Assembly (NCBI GenBank): GCA_043802925.1
Contig: JAZDKP010000214.1
Span: 1-23,231, forward strand
DNA from: JAZDKP01 sp043802925
GTDB lineage: Bacteria; Fibrobacterota; OXYB2-FULL-49-7; JAEUSG01
Length of the DNA: 23,231 bases
Reading direction: 5' to 3'
Shown: positions 15,751-22,773 of the stretch, piece after piece
How the letters are laid out: each line of letters begins with the position of its first letter
Numbering within the stretch: the stretch's first letter is position 1
Translations under genes and position numbers: made by a program
The notes under the pieces: model-generated
What the model was told of the DNA's origin: nothing
The model's database searches: none
Seen by the model: the letters and a program-made list of their open reading frames with translations, nothing else

Positions 15751-16497
15751 TCAGTGAGGCGTTCCGATATTGATTTTCTGCAACGCGCCTTCCGGAGCAT
15801 ACAGGATGCTTCCTCCGCCCAGACTGAAATAACGCAGGGTCTTCGCGATATCCAAGATGCGGCAGGTGCCGAGCCAGTGAAGCCCCAGCTTGAAAAGCGC
15901 AGGCGTCAGGGGGACCGTGGGCCCCATGATGACGCGCACGGTTGCGTTGGGAGTCCTGCGTATGACCTCGCCGAAGGTCCCATTGACCAGCGTCAGCCCG
16001 GTCATGAACACCAGTTCCGCCCGGGAAAGCACGGCGTGGGCATCATTCCAATGAATGTCGCCCGGCCTGGGCTGGAGTTCCACAATGGATACCGGCCGCC
16101 CTTCGTCACGCCATGCCGCGGCATCGTGGAAATGGCCGATGAAACACGAAGGTTGTGTCCTGGTCTGCTCGGAAAACGGGGCGAACGCCGAACTTTCACT
16201 GACATTGGAGACGGACGGGATGACGCACTTGAGGCAGGCCATTCCAACGGCAATGCGGAGCACGTCGGCAGCGGCGAGATATTTTTCCGCCGTCTCAGCG
16301 GCATTTTGACCTATCAGTCCTCCCAGCCAGGTGTCCCGGGAATCCTCCGTCAATCCGAGAGTCGCTGTAAAACAGGTCGACATTTCGTAGCGACCTGCTT
16401 TGACCACCACCCAGTGACGGAAAAGATGGATATCTTCTATCAAAACAGAACGATCCGTAATGGCGGTAACCAGAGTTTCACGGACAAACGCTTCCAT
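15751..16497 (-). CDS. DUF4213/DUF364 family protein, second paralogue
   Basis: A 248-residue protein with the DUF364 (PF04016) C-terminal fold, paralogous to the gene just upstream. Shared segments are GHFHD (GHFPD in the other), LVFMTGLTLVN, GPTVPLTPALF and a Gly-rich stretch near the end (FSLGGGSILYAPEG). The N-terminal part (about residues 1-90) matches the enolase-like DUF4213 region. The Desulfitobacterium hafniense DUF364 structure joins an enolase-like and a Rossmann-like domain with a cleft proposed for heavy-metal chelation; the reaction is unknown. The N-terminus is shorter than that of its paralogue and carries no Cys-rich leader. It starts five bases after the first paralogue and has only a weak SD sequence (AGG). 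A cytoplasmic role is likely because no signal peptide is seen. Confidence 0.8.
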   Translation of the reverse strand: MEAFVRETLVTAITDRSVLIEDIHLFRHWVVVKAGRYEMSTCFTATLGLTEDSRDTWLGGLIGQNAAETAEKYLAAADVLRIAVGMACLKCVIPSVSNVSESSAFAPFSEQTRTQPSCFIGHFHDAAAWRDEGRPVSIVELQPRPGDIHWNDAHAVLSRAELVFMTGLTLVNGTFGEVIRRTPNATVRVIMGPTVPLTPALFKLGLHWLGTCRILDIAKTLRYFSLGGGSILYAPEGALQKINIGTPH

Positions 16498-16502
16498 ATC
16501 AT

Positions 16503-17318
16503 TTACCTGGCGTCCGCTTTGGACAACTTGAACATGTGCGCGCCGTGTTTGAAGATGGAGCGGTCGCCCCCTTCAGCCACATGGCGCCAGACTTTATCGG
16601 CATCAGTCACCGTGGTGCCGGCCAGGGACGAAATACCCCTGCTGAACCAGAAGGGCGCCAGCGGAACACTGGGGCCGACCATGACAATGCGGGCATGACG
16701 GCCCAATTCAATCAGTCTGGGCAGCGTCTTGTTTATAATGGTGACGCCCGTGATAAACAGGTAGTCCTGGTCCTCTAGGATGTATTCACAGGCCGGATCC
16801 GGGAAATCCCCCTCCATCGGCTGCCTTTCCAGAATCGAAAGGCGGCAAACCGGTTCCAGTTCATTCAGATCGGGAAAATGGCCCACGACCGTGACTCTTT
16901 TTTCCGCCAGTTCAGGCTTCATGTAAAGAAAGACACTTTGGTTTGGCTGCGTCTCGGGCCCAATCTTCCAATGTTTTTCGAGGGTGGAGGGCGCATTCAT
17001 ATAGGCATTGATGGCCGCAAGGCCCAGGGCCGCCTCGTGCGGATGCCACGACTTGACAAGCGCGGCGAGTTCTTTCAGCCGGCGGCCCCTGAACCCGCCC
17101 GCCCCGGGAATCGAACGGGGTCCACCAGGCTGCGTCATGGAAATGCCCACGCCCGCGGACCGCACCAGGGTCCAGTGAAGCCCGATGAGCGCGTCGTCCA
17201 CAATCAGGTCATCGGGGATCAGGGAAATCATTTGATCGTATAATCCCCACCTTGGCGAAGAAGTTTCCGCAGCCGGCCGGACAGCGTGGGAGGAATGACA
17301 GCAATCGGGGTTTTTCAT
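16503..17318 (-). CDS. DUF4213/DUF364 family protein, first paralogue
   Basis: A 271-residue DUF4213/DUF364 protein. The N-terminal leader has adjacent cysteines (DCCHSSH). An enolase-like half follows (ALIGLHWTLVRSAG, PGGPRSIPGAGGFRG, then LGLAAINAYMNAP), and then the Rossmann-like DUF364 half (VTVVGHFPDLNELEP, LFITGVTIINKTL, MVGPSVPLAPFWF). LGLAAINA.MN matches the best-conserved block of the family. The proposed role from structure is binding or making a metal-chelate; no enzyme activity is established. ATG 17318 overlaps the XdhC stop by four bases (ATGA) and has a GAGGAGG SD sequence, so it is translationally coupled to xdhC. The paralogue pair suggests a heterodimer or two successive steps. 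Confidence 0.85.
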   Translation of the reverse strand: MKNPDCCHSSHAVRPAAETSSPRWGLYDQMISLIPDDLIVDDALIGLHWTLVRSAGVGISMTQPGGPRSIPGAGGFRGRRLKELAALVKSWHPHEAALGLAAINAYMNAPSTLEKHWKIGPETQPNQSVFLYMKPELAEKRVTVVGHFPDLNELEPVCRLSILERQPMEGDFPDPACEYILEDQDYLFITGVTIINKTLPRLIELGRHARIVMVGPSVPLAPFWFSRGISSLAGTTVTDADKVWRHVAEGGDRSIFKHGAHMFKLSKADAR

Positions 17319-18139
17319 TTATCCGCCTCCTCATGCCATGGAAACCGGAAATGTTCCGGATTCCCTTTGTTGATAAGGCAGACGATTTGGGCGATGATTC
17401 CCAAGGCGATTTGCTCGGGCAGGTTGCTCGCTATTTTCAGGCCGACGGGCGAATAGACCCTTTCATCGACGCGCCCGCCCCGGGAACGGATGTTGTTGAC
17501 GATGATACTTATTTTGTTCTGGCTGCCGATCATGCCGATATAGGGAACCGCCTTGTTTTTCAGGAGCTGTTCCAGGCAGATTTCGTCATGCGCATGGCCG
17601 TGGGTCAGAATGACGCAATAGCTGGCGGAGGAGAGCCGGATGGATTCCGACAGGGTTTCAAAGGGTTTGCAGACGCGCTCAACAGCCGAAGGAAAGCGTT
17701 CGACGGAAGCGAATTCCGGCCGATTGTCAAGAACGCGATGAGGCATGTTCAGGACCTCGCAGAGTCTGCCGAGCCTTTCACCGATATGACCTCCCCCGAA
17801 GATGACAACTTCCTCCTGCGGAAGCACGGGTTCGATGAATACCGTGACTTTCCCTCCGCACAGGCCCTGGACTGTCTTTTCAGGCGTGACCTGCCATTGA
17901 TCGCCTGCCAGGGAAAAGTCGAGGGTCTTGCATTTGTTCTCCCTGATGGCGCCAAGGGCTTCGTGGCGGCTGATATGCTCGACCGGCCCCCCGCCAACGG
18001 TGCCCGCAATCTCATCCGAAGCATTGACCACCATTTTTGCCCCCATCCCCCGCGGAGTGGAGCCTTCGGCGCGGATGATGGTGACAATGGCGCAGGGAAC
18101 GCCCCTGTTTTTCCAATCAGACAATGCCCTGAACCACAT
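17315..18139 (-). CDS. XdhC/CoxI family molybdenum-cofactor accessory protein
   Basis: A 274-residue XdhC-type protein. XdhC binds molybdenum cofactor, aids its sulfuration and delivers it to xanthine-dehydrogenase-class hydroxylases in the cytoplasm. The N-terminal domain shows EGSTPRGMGAKMVV and AGTVGGGPVEH. The C-terminal Rossmann-like domain shows EVVIFGGGHIGERLG, VILTHGHAHDEICLEQ and YIGMIGSQNKI. ATG at 18139 is chosen because a strong GAGGAGG sits six bases before it; an open frame begins at a TTG at 18169 but lacks that signal. No molybdenum hydroxylase is in the window, so its client lies elsewhere or it serves a different Mo/W enzyme. The stop overlaps the first DUF364 gene by four bases. 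Confidence 0.9.
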   Translation of the reverse strand: MWFRALSDWKNRGVPCAIVTIIRAEGSTPRGMGAKMVVNASDEIAGTVGGGPVEHISRHEALGAIRENKCKTLDFSLAGDQWQVTPEKTVQGLCGGKVTVFIEPVLPQEEVVIFGGGHIGERLGRLCEVLNMPHRVLDNRPEFASVERFPSAVERVCKPFETLSESIRLSSASYCVILTHGHAHDEICLEQLLKNKAVPYIGMIGSQNKISIIVNNIRSRGGRVDERVYSPVGLKIASNLPEQIALGIIAQIVCLINKGNPEHFRFPWHEEADK

Positions 18140-18165
18140 GCAAACCTCCTCTTGAACTTGAAAGG

Positions 18166-19221
18166 TCAACGCGGCAGGGCGTTTTGAAGCACCTGTTTCA
18201 GTTCCGCGTCCGTCAATCGTTTATGATAAAAAAGAGAATAAAACCTTTGAATTTCGTCGCGGATGTTGATTCTGTAATAATCCGGATATAGCAAATTGGC
18301 GAGCCACTTGATACCGATGACCCTGTTTACGCAAGGGGGCCGGTCAATCCAGTTAAAGGGAAGCGTGGGTATCTGGTATATGCGGCCCCTGCGGACGGCC
18401 GGAATGTTTTGCCAATCCGGGTCTTTCATTATCCGCTGGTAAATACCATCTCCTCCCGCATACCCCATGTCCAGGCAGACCAGTATAAGTTCGGGCTTCC
18501 AGAAGAGAATCTGTTCGAAGGTGACCGTGGCCCGGCCGTAAAGCTGGGCCATAGGTATGTCGGCCACATTGACGCTGCCCACGAAGTCAAGCACTTCGGC
18601 GTGCATGGAGCCCGATGGATCGGTCTCAAGCCCTTTCAAGCCTTCGGCATAATAAGTCCGAATCCGTTTTCCCATGGGAATTTTGGAAACCGCGGCTGTC
18701 ACTTCATCCAGCGTCCGACGGCAATAGACGGCCAGAGAGTCGGCCCGGGCCGCAATACCTATAATAGAACCGAGAAAGCGGTAGGCCGTATCCATCTTCA
18801 GCAACCGGGCGTCCGCAATGACGACCGGGATGCCGATTTGCTGCTGAATTCTGTCGGCAAAGGCCGCATCGCTCTGGTCCATGTATCCGATGGATAGAAT
18901 GATGTCGGGATGCGCCTTTAAAATAACTTCGGGATTGCCGGTCGTGTTTTTCCCGTACCAGCCTCCCAGCACGGGTTTCTTGTTGTAAACGTCATTCAAA
19001 TAGGCCCGTTCCTCCTTGCATAAGTTCCAACTGGTTCCAGCGGCCATGTCCGGGGCGAGGGTATAAAGAATGATGTCGCCCATGGGCGAGGTGGGATAGA
19101 CGGTCCTGATGGTATCGGGAAGATGAACCTTGCGGCCAGCCATGTCGACGATGTCGCGCGCTTCGGACATTCCATGGGTCAGCAGGAATGCCGCGAAGAA
19201 CACGGGAAAAAGACGCGTCAT
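18166..19221 (-). CDS. Periplasmic binding protein of a BtuF/FecB/MolA-type ABC importer
   Basis: A solute-binding protein of about 351 residues (PF01497 type). A signal peptide (TRLFPVFFAAFLLTHGMSEA) is followed by VDMAGRKVHLPDTIRTVYP, the PEVILKAHPDIILSIGYMDQ segment and the long inter-lobe helix, then FEQILFWKPELILVCLD and a C-terminal helical tail. This class binds metal chelates (siderophores, cobalamin, haem) and, in Haemophilus influenzae MolA, bare molybdate/tungstate. Start ATG 19221 gives a clean signal peptide. A TTG at 19230, nearer the AAAGGAGG SD sequence, is a real alternative. It is the third transporter gene of the operon, after permease and ATPase. Mo/W as substrate is inferred from operon neighbours and the ModE-like site. 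Confidence 0.87.
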   Translation of the reverse strand: MTRLFPVFFAAFLLTHGMSEARDIVDMAGRKVHLPDTIRTVYPTSPMGDIILYTLAPDMAAGTSWNLCKEERAYLNDVYNKKPVLGGWYGKNTTGNPEVILKAHPDIILSIGYMDQSDAAFADRIQQQIGIPVVIADARLLKMDTAYRFLGSIIGIAARADSLAVYCRRTLDEVTAAVSKIPMGKRIRTYYAEGLKGLETDPSGSMHAEVLDFVGSVNVADIPMAQLYGRATVTFEQILFWKPELILVCLDMGYAGGDGIYQRIMKDPDWQNIPAVRRGRIYQIPTLPFNWIDRPPCVNRVIGIKWLANLLYPDYYRINIRDEIQRFYSLFYHKRLTDAELKQVLQNALPR

Positions 19222-19241
19222 GCTCGTCAAGAAAGCCTCCT

Positions 19242-20006
19242 TTACAGGACCGGGGCGCATAAACAGCGGCCGGAGGGTCGCGGGATGACATCAATATCGA
19301 AGTCGTACATTTTTTTCATGAGTGAAGAATCGATCACCTCGCGCGGGGCACCCTCAGAGACGATTTTTCCCTGGTGCAGGGCAAGAACCCGTGTCGCGCA
19401 GATAAAGGCGTGATCGGGTAAATGGGTGGTCATGATGACGCCGATGCCCGATGCCGCCAGCCTGCTGATAAGCTGAAGGGTCCGGATCTGATTGCCGAAG
19501 TCGAGGTGCGAGGTGGGTTCGTCCATGAGCAGAAAGCGGGGCGCCTGCGCGAGCGCCCGCGCGATCAGGACCAGCTGCCTTTCGCCTCCGCTGAGTTCGT
19601 CGTAAGGACGGTTCTGAAGGTGGCGGATGCCCAGGTTGCCGAGGATACGGAGGCTTTCCTCCCCATCCTTTCGGGAGGGTACGGAATAAGCGTCGATATA
19701 GGGGGTGCGGCCCATAATAACCATGTCAAGCACGGTATACGGAAAGGAAGGGATATGGGTTTGGGGTACATAAGCCATGAGGCATGCCAACTCCTTGCGC
19801 GTATGTTCATGGTGGGGCTTGCCGTTGAGCAGGAGTTCGCCCCGCATCGGGATAAGGCCCAGGAGGGCTTTGAACAGCGTTGTTTTTCCGGAACCATTCG
19901 CGCCCAACAGACAGACGACCTCTCCGGCGCTGATTTTAATATTGATGCCGGACACTACGGTTTTGTTTCCATATCCGGCTGATAAATTTCGGGTGGAAAG
20001 GTTCAT
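19242..20006 (-). CDS. ABC transporter ATPase of BtuD/FecE/MolC type
   Basis: A 254-residue ATPase with Walker A GANGSGKTT, the Q-loop MAYVPQTHIPSFPYTVLDMV, signature LSGGERQLVLIARAL, Walker B FLLMDEPTSHLDFG and H-loop TTHLPDHA. The MGRTPYIDAYS segment after the Q-loop is typical of the FecE/BtuD class used with FecCD permeases. ATG 20006 is chosen because it overlaps the permease stop as ATGA (20003-20006) and follows an A/G-rich SD stretch; a GTG at 20012 is possible. A short C-terminal tail ends in CLCAP, with two nearby cysteines of unknown use. It partners the permease and binding protein on either side. Confidence 0.92.
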   Translation of the reverse strand: MNLSTRNLSAGYGNKTVVSGINIKISAGEVVCLLGANGSGKTTLFKALLGLIPMRGELLLNGKPHHEHTRKELACLMAYVPQTHIPSFPYTVLDMVIMGRTPYIDAYSVPSRKDGEESLRILGNLGIRHLQNRPYDELSGGERQLVLIARALAQAPRFLLMDEPTSHLDFGNQIRTLQLISRLAASGIGVIMTTHLPDHAFICATRVLALHQGKIVSEGAPREVIDSSLMKKMYDFDIDVIPRPSGRCLCAPVL

Positions 20007-21055
20007 ACCCACCCCCTTTTCCCTCGGAAGAGCAGGAAGACGAAGAAAGGGGCGCCGACAATGGCGGTCAGGATGCCAATGGGTATTTCAACCGGGAAGA
20101 GCACGCGGGAAAGCGTGTCGACCGTGAGCATGAACAGGGCGCCCAGGAGCAGAGAGGCCGGGTAGAGGTAAGTAAAGTTAGGGCCCACGAGCATTCGCGC
20201 CAGGTGCGGGACCACTAAACCAACCCAGCCTATGATGCCGCTAATGGAAACCACTGAAGCGGTCATGAGCGTGGCCGCGGCGATGATGACGGCGCGGATT
20301 TTGCCAACGGGAATGCCCATGCTCTTCGCTTCCTCCTCGCCGGCTGACAGCACATTGACCTGCCAGCGCAAAAGGAAAAGCGGGAGCGTGCCTGCCAGAA
20401 TACAGATTGCGGTTATTTTAATTTCAGACATACTCACCGTGGCAAGGCTCCCCATGAGCCAGTAGGTGATGGCCGGGAGTTTATCATTGGGATCCGCCAC
20501 GTATTTGACCAGTGAAAGAAAGGCCGTAAACAACGTACTGGTGACGATACCGCAGAGTATCAGCGTCATGGTGCGATCGCCCATTTTTCGTACGGTCTGG
20601 GCCATGAGCACAGTGGCCGCGACGGCGCAAAGGCCGCAAACAAAGGCCCAGACCTGAATCAGTACTATCATCATAGAGAAAAAGATGGCCAAAGCGGCGC
20701 CGAATGCCGCGCCCGAAGTGACGCCCAGGAGAGCAGGATCGACCATGGGGTTCCGGAAGATGCATTGATAGCTCGCTCCGGCGCCGGAGAGGGCCATGCC
20801 CACCAGTATGGCCGCAGCAATACGCGGCAGGCGCAGATGGAAAATGACAAACCCGGAAGGATCGTTCCGTCCCGCGTCACCCACCGGGGCGTGGTGCCAT
20901 ATCAGTGAACAAATCTTTGTAATGGAAATCGAATAGCGGCCTGCGCCCAAGGCAAAGAGCGCCATGGCGCAAAGGCTCGCAGCCAGAACGAAGATAACCG
21001 CTCTCCCCCGGTCCATGTGGAAAAAGCCATGACGAAAGGGAGAAGTGATAGGCAT
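20003..21055 (-). CDS. ABC transporter permease of BtuC/FecCD/MolB type
   Basis: A 350-residue inner-membrane permease with about ten hydrophobic helices. Family motifs are LRLPRIAAAILVGMALSGAG, then YQCIFRNPMVDPALLGVTSGA, the GSLATVSMSEI region, GEEEAKSMGI (the coupling segment contacting the ATPase) and GWVGLVVPHLARMLVGPN. Single FecCD-type permeases act as homodimers with two ATPase copies. The family takes up metal chelates and, in MolBC, molybdate/tungstate. ATG 21055 lies 18 bases after the FmdE stop; no SD sequence is obvious and ATG 21016 (MDRGRAVIF) is an alternative start. It overlaps the ATPase gene by four bases. Confidence 0.92.
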   Translation of the reverse strand: MPITSPFRHGFFHMDRGRAVIFVLAASLCAMALFALGAGRYSISITKICSLIWHHAPVGDAGRNDPSGFVIFHLRLPRIAAAILVGMALSGAGASYQCIFRNPMVDPALLGVTSGAAFGAALAIFFSMMIVLIQVWAFVCGLCAVAATVLMAQTVRKMGDRTMTLILCGIVTSTLFTAFLSLVKYVADPNDKLPAITYWLMGSLATVSMSEIKITAICILAGTLPLFLLRWQVNVLSAGEEEAKSMGIPVGKIRAVIIAAATLMTASVVSISGIIGWVGLVVPHLARMLVGPNFTYLYPASLLLGALFMLTVDTLSRVLFPVEIPIGILTAIVGAPFFVFLLFRGKRGWV

Positions 21056-21073
21056 GGTTATACCAAAGCGTGT

Positions 21074-21628
21074 TCAGCGGGAGACCCGCCGGCTGTAATA
21101 GCTTTCGGAAAGGCAGGAAAGGCATTGGGGCCCGGCGTCAGTCTCCTTGTCTTTCCCGTCAAAAACCTTTTCACCACACACAACGCAAGTGACGATTCGT
21201 TGAGGTTTGCCCGGCATTTCTTGAGGGTTAAGACGGGTTTTGACCTCTTCCCAGGCCACCATCTGTTCCTCCGGCAAATGCAGGGTCGCTCGGACGGCCG
21301 CCTCATTGTCGGGATCGACTCTCCCTTCAAATGCAGCCCGGACACGGTAGGCTTTTTGAGTCGCTGTATTTAAGAAAGTGGCCGCCATCTTACCATAATC
21401 CTTAAACTTAAAACTTCGACGGCCAAGACGGGTCCCGGTCACGGTCTGAATGGCATCGGCAATACAACGGTCATTTTCCACGATCACAATCAGTTCTTTT
21501 GAGGTGGAAGGATCGGCAAGCGCCAACCCTTTAACCGCAATCTTTACGCCTAAAACCTGACCCATGCATAAATGGCCATGAAAAGCAATGCATGTTTCGA
21601 GTAGTTCGTCGAGGTCTTGATGTTTCAT
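21074..21628 (-). CDS. FmdE family protein with C-terminal zinc finger
   Basis: A 184-residue FmdE-family (PF02663) protein. The N-terminal core has Cys13, FHGHLCMG with His17, His19 and Cys21, then NDRCIADAIQTVTG and the FKDYGKMAATF block. The C-terminal treble-clef zinc finger is formed by Cys148, Cys151, Cys169 and Cys172. FmdE is named from the molybdenum formylmethanofuran dehydrogenase operon of methanogens, but bacterial members, several with bound metal in crystal structures, have unknown roles. Here it heads an operon of metal-importer, XdhC and DUF364 genes. A metal- or cofactor-handling role is inferred. ATG 21628 follows AAAGGA. The promoter region upstream has a ModE-like site. 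Confidence 0.9.
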   Translation of the reverse strand: MKHQDLDELLETCIAFHGHLCMGQVLGVKIAVKGLALADPSTSKELIVIVENDRCIADAIQTVTGTRLGRRSFKFKDYGKMAATFLNTATQKAYRVRAAFEGRVDPDNEAAVRATLHLPEEQMVAWEEVKTRLNPQEMPGKPQRIVTCVVCGEKVFDGKDKETDAGPQCLSCLSESYYSRRVSR

Positions 21629-21715
21629 AAAATATTCCTTTGAGGGGCGGTTAATTTTTTACCAAATACAACTCGCGGGAGTTTCACAATCCCCATCCAT
21701 GGGAAAGATAATATA

Positions 21716-21743
21716 TTCGTTATATACATTTCACCATATCGAC
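21716..21743. promoter_or_regulatory. Degenerate ModE-like box between the FmdE operon and the metallo-hydrolase gene
   Basis: TTCGTTATATA, six-base spacer CATTTC, ACCATATCGAC. The left half matches the ModE half-site at 10 of 11 positions, the right half at only about 6 of 11, with the same 11-6-11 layout as the two strong boxes. It lies 88 bases upstream of FmdE and 125 bases upstream of the metallo-hydrolase start. TATATT on the complementary strand at about 21710-21715 could be a -10 for the operon. This is a candidate only. Confidence 0.5.
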
Positions 21744-21770
21744 ATACTTTATACCTTCAGGAGTGAATAA

Positions 21771-21795
21771 AGCATGTCAACGGTATCGACATGCT
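21771..21795. promoter_or_regulatory. 8-bp inverted repeat in the divergent promoter region
   Basis: AGCATGTC, nine-base spacer AACGGTATC, GACATGCT: all eight pairs match. TATCGACAT inside it (21784-21792) also occurs as a direct repeat at 21737-21745, within the ModE-like box. It could be an operator for another regulator or a leader hairpin for the metallo-hydrolase mRNA. Confidence 0.45.
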
Positions 21796-21867
21796 GAATG
21801 GTCGTTGCATTACGTATGGGTGGGGGGCTTTTTCCTTGATTCCGCCTATCAACAGGGCCTATCTTTT

Positions 21868-22713
21868 ATGACCATGAAACTCACCGTTCTCATTGACAAC
21901 CATACGCTGATCGATCACTATTTCCAGGGTGAGCCCGGCCTCTCCTATCACCTTCAAGAGGGTCACCATTCGATTCTTTTTGATACCGGCTACTCGGACG
22001 CTTTTATCCGGAACGCTTCCAAACTCGGGATTGACCTGCTTCAGCTAGATACCATTGTCTTGTCTCACGGCCATTCCGATCATACCTGGGGGCTCCTCCC
22101 CCTTCTTGCTCTATACAATGAAGCGGTCAAGGAAAAACGGCCACATACGCGGCCTCGACTCATTGCCCATCCGGATGTCTTCTGCCCTAAAATATCAGAC
22201 CCGGGCGTGGAATATGGGGTCCTTGTAGAAAAGGATAAAATCGAACGCTGTTTTAACCTTCAGCTCAGCCAACAACCAGTTTCCATTACGGATAAGCTTT
22301 TTTTTCTGGGTGAAATCGACCGGCGCCTGCCATTCGAAGGGAAAAAGACCATGGGCCGGGTCTATTCCAATGGACAATGGACACCGGATTCCATGGTGGA
22401 TGATTCAGCCATCGCCTTTAGGGGGGCCCAAGGGGTGACGGTTATAACAGGCTGCTCTCATTCCGGAATTTGTAACATAACGGAACAGGCAAAACGGGTC
22501 TGCAAACAGGAAACCATTGCCAATATCATCGGCGGCCTTCATCTGCTGAAGCCGGATTCCGTCCAATTGGAAGGCACGCTTGCCTATCTCAAGACCCTCA
22601 AATTACCCCGGCTTCACGCCTGCCATTGCACGGACCTCGCCTCCAAAGTGGCGCTTTCAGCTATTGTTCCGGTTGAAGAGATGGGAGTGGGCGCAAGATT
22701 TGAGTTTGAATAA
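21868..22713 (+). CDS. Metallo-beta-lactamase fold hydrolase, dihydropterin/RFA-P synthase-like (COG1237)
   Basis: A 281-residue metallo-beta-lactamase-fold protein. Metal ligands are visible: His67, His69, Asp71, His72 in LSHGHSDHTWG, His198 in TGCSHSGICN, and further His225 (GGLHLL) and His253 (ACHCTD). The SHSG and GGLHLL motifs mark the group annotated as 7,8-dihydropterin-6-yl-methyl-aminobenzene-phosphate synthase, linked in archaea to methanopterin synthesis; bacterial members are mostly uncharacterised. ATG 21868 (MTMKLTVLIDN) gives the family N-terminus. An open frame from a GTG at 21763 would add 35 unrelated residues. It is divergent from the FmdE operon and shares its regulatory region, suggesting a linked pterin/metal-cofactor role by inference. 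Confidence 0.85.
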   Translation: MTMKLTVLIDNHTLIDHYFQGEPGLSYHLQEGHHSILFDTGYSDAFIRNASKLGIDLLQLDTIVLSHGHSDHTWGLLPLLALYNEAVKEKRPHTRPRLIAHPDVFCPKISDPGVEYGVLVEKDKIERCFNLQLSQQPVSITDKLFFLGEIDRRLPFEGKKTMGRVYSNGQWTPDSMVDDSAIAFRGAQGVTVITGCSHSGICNITEQAKRVCKQETIANIIGGLHLLKPDSVQLEGTLAYLKTLKLPRLHACHCTDLASKVALSAIVPVEEMGVGARFEFE

Positions 22714-22773
22714 TCCTGCGATTGATGCCTGCATAAGCGGTGACCGCGCCAGAACAGTTCAGCGTCTTGTTGA

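Noticed and set aside
17252..18187. 311-residue + strand frame opposite xdhC
   Set aside because: Its frame is a shadow of the XdhC coding strand, with no motif or ribosome site of its own. The 314-residue + strand frame at 15754-16698 opposite the DUF364 genes was rejected for the same reason.
18166..21055. Reading the BtuCD-type importer as an iron-siderophore system under Fur
   Set aside because: Family alone allows it, but no Fur-box-like GATAATGATAATCATTATC pattern was seen and the neighbours are Mo/W-linked. It is kept only as an alternative, not as the call.
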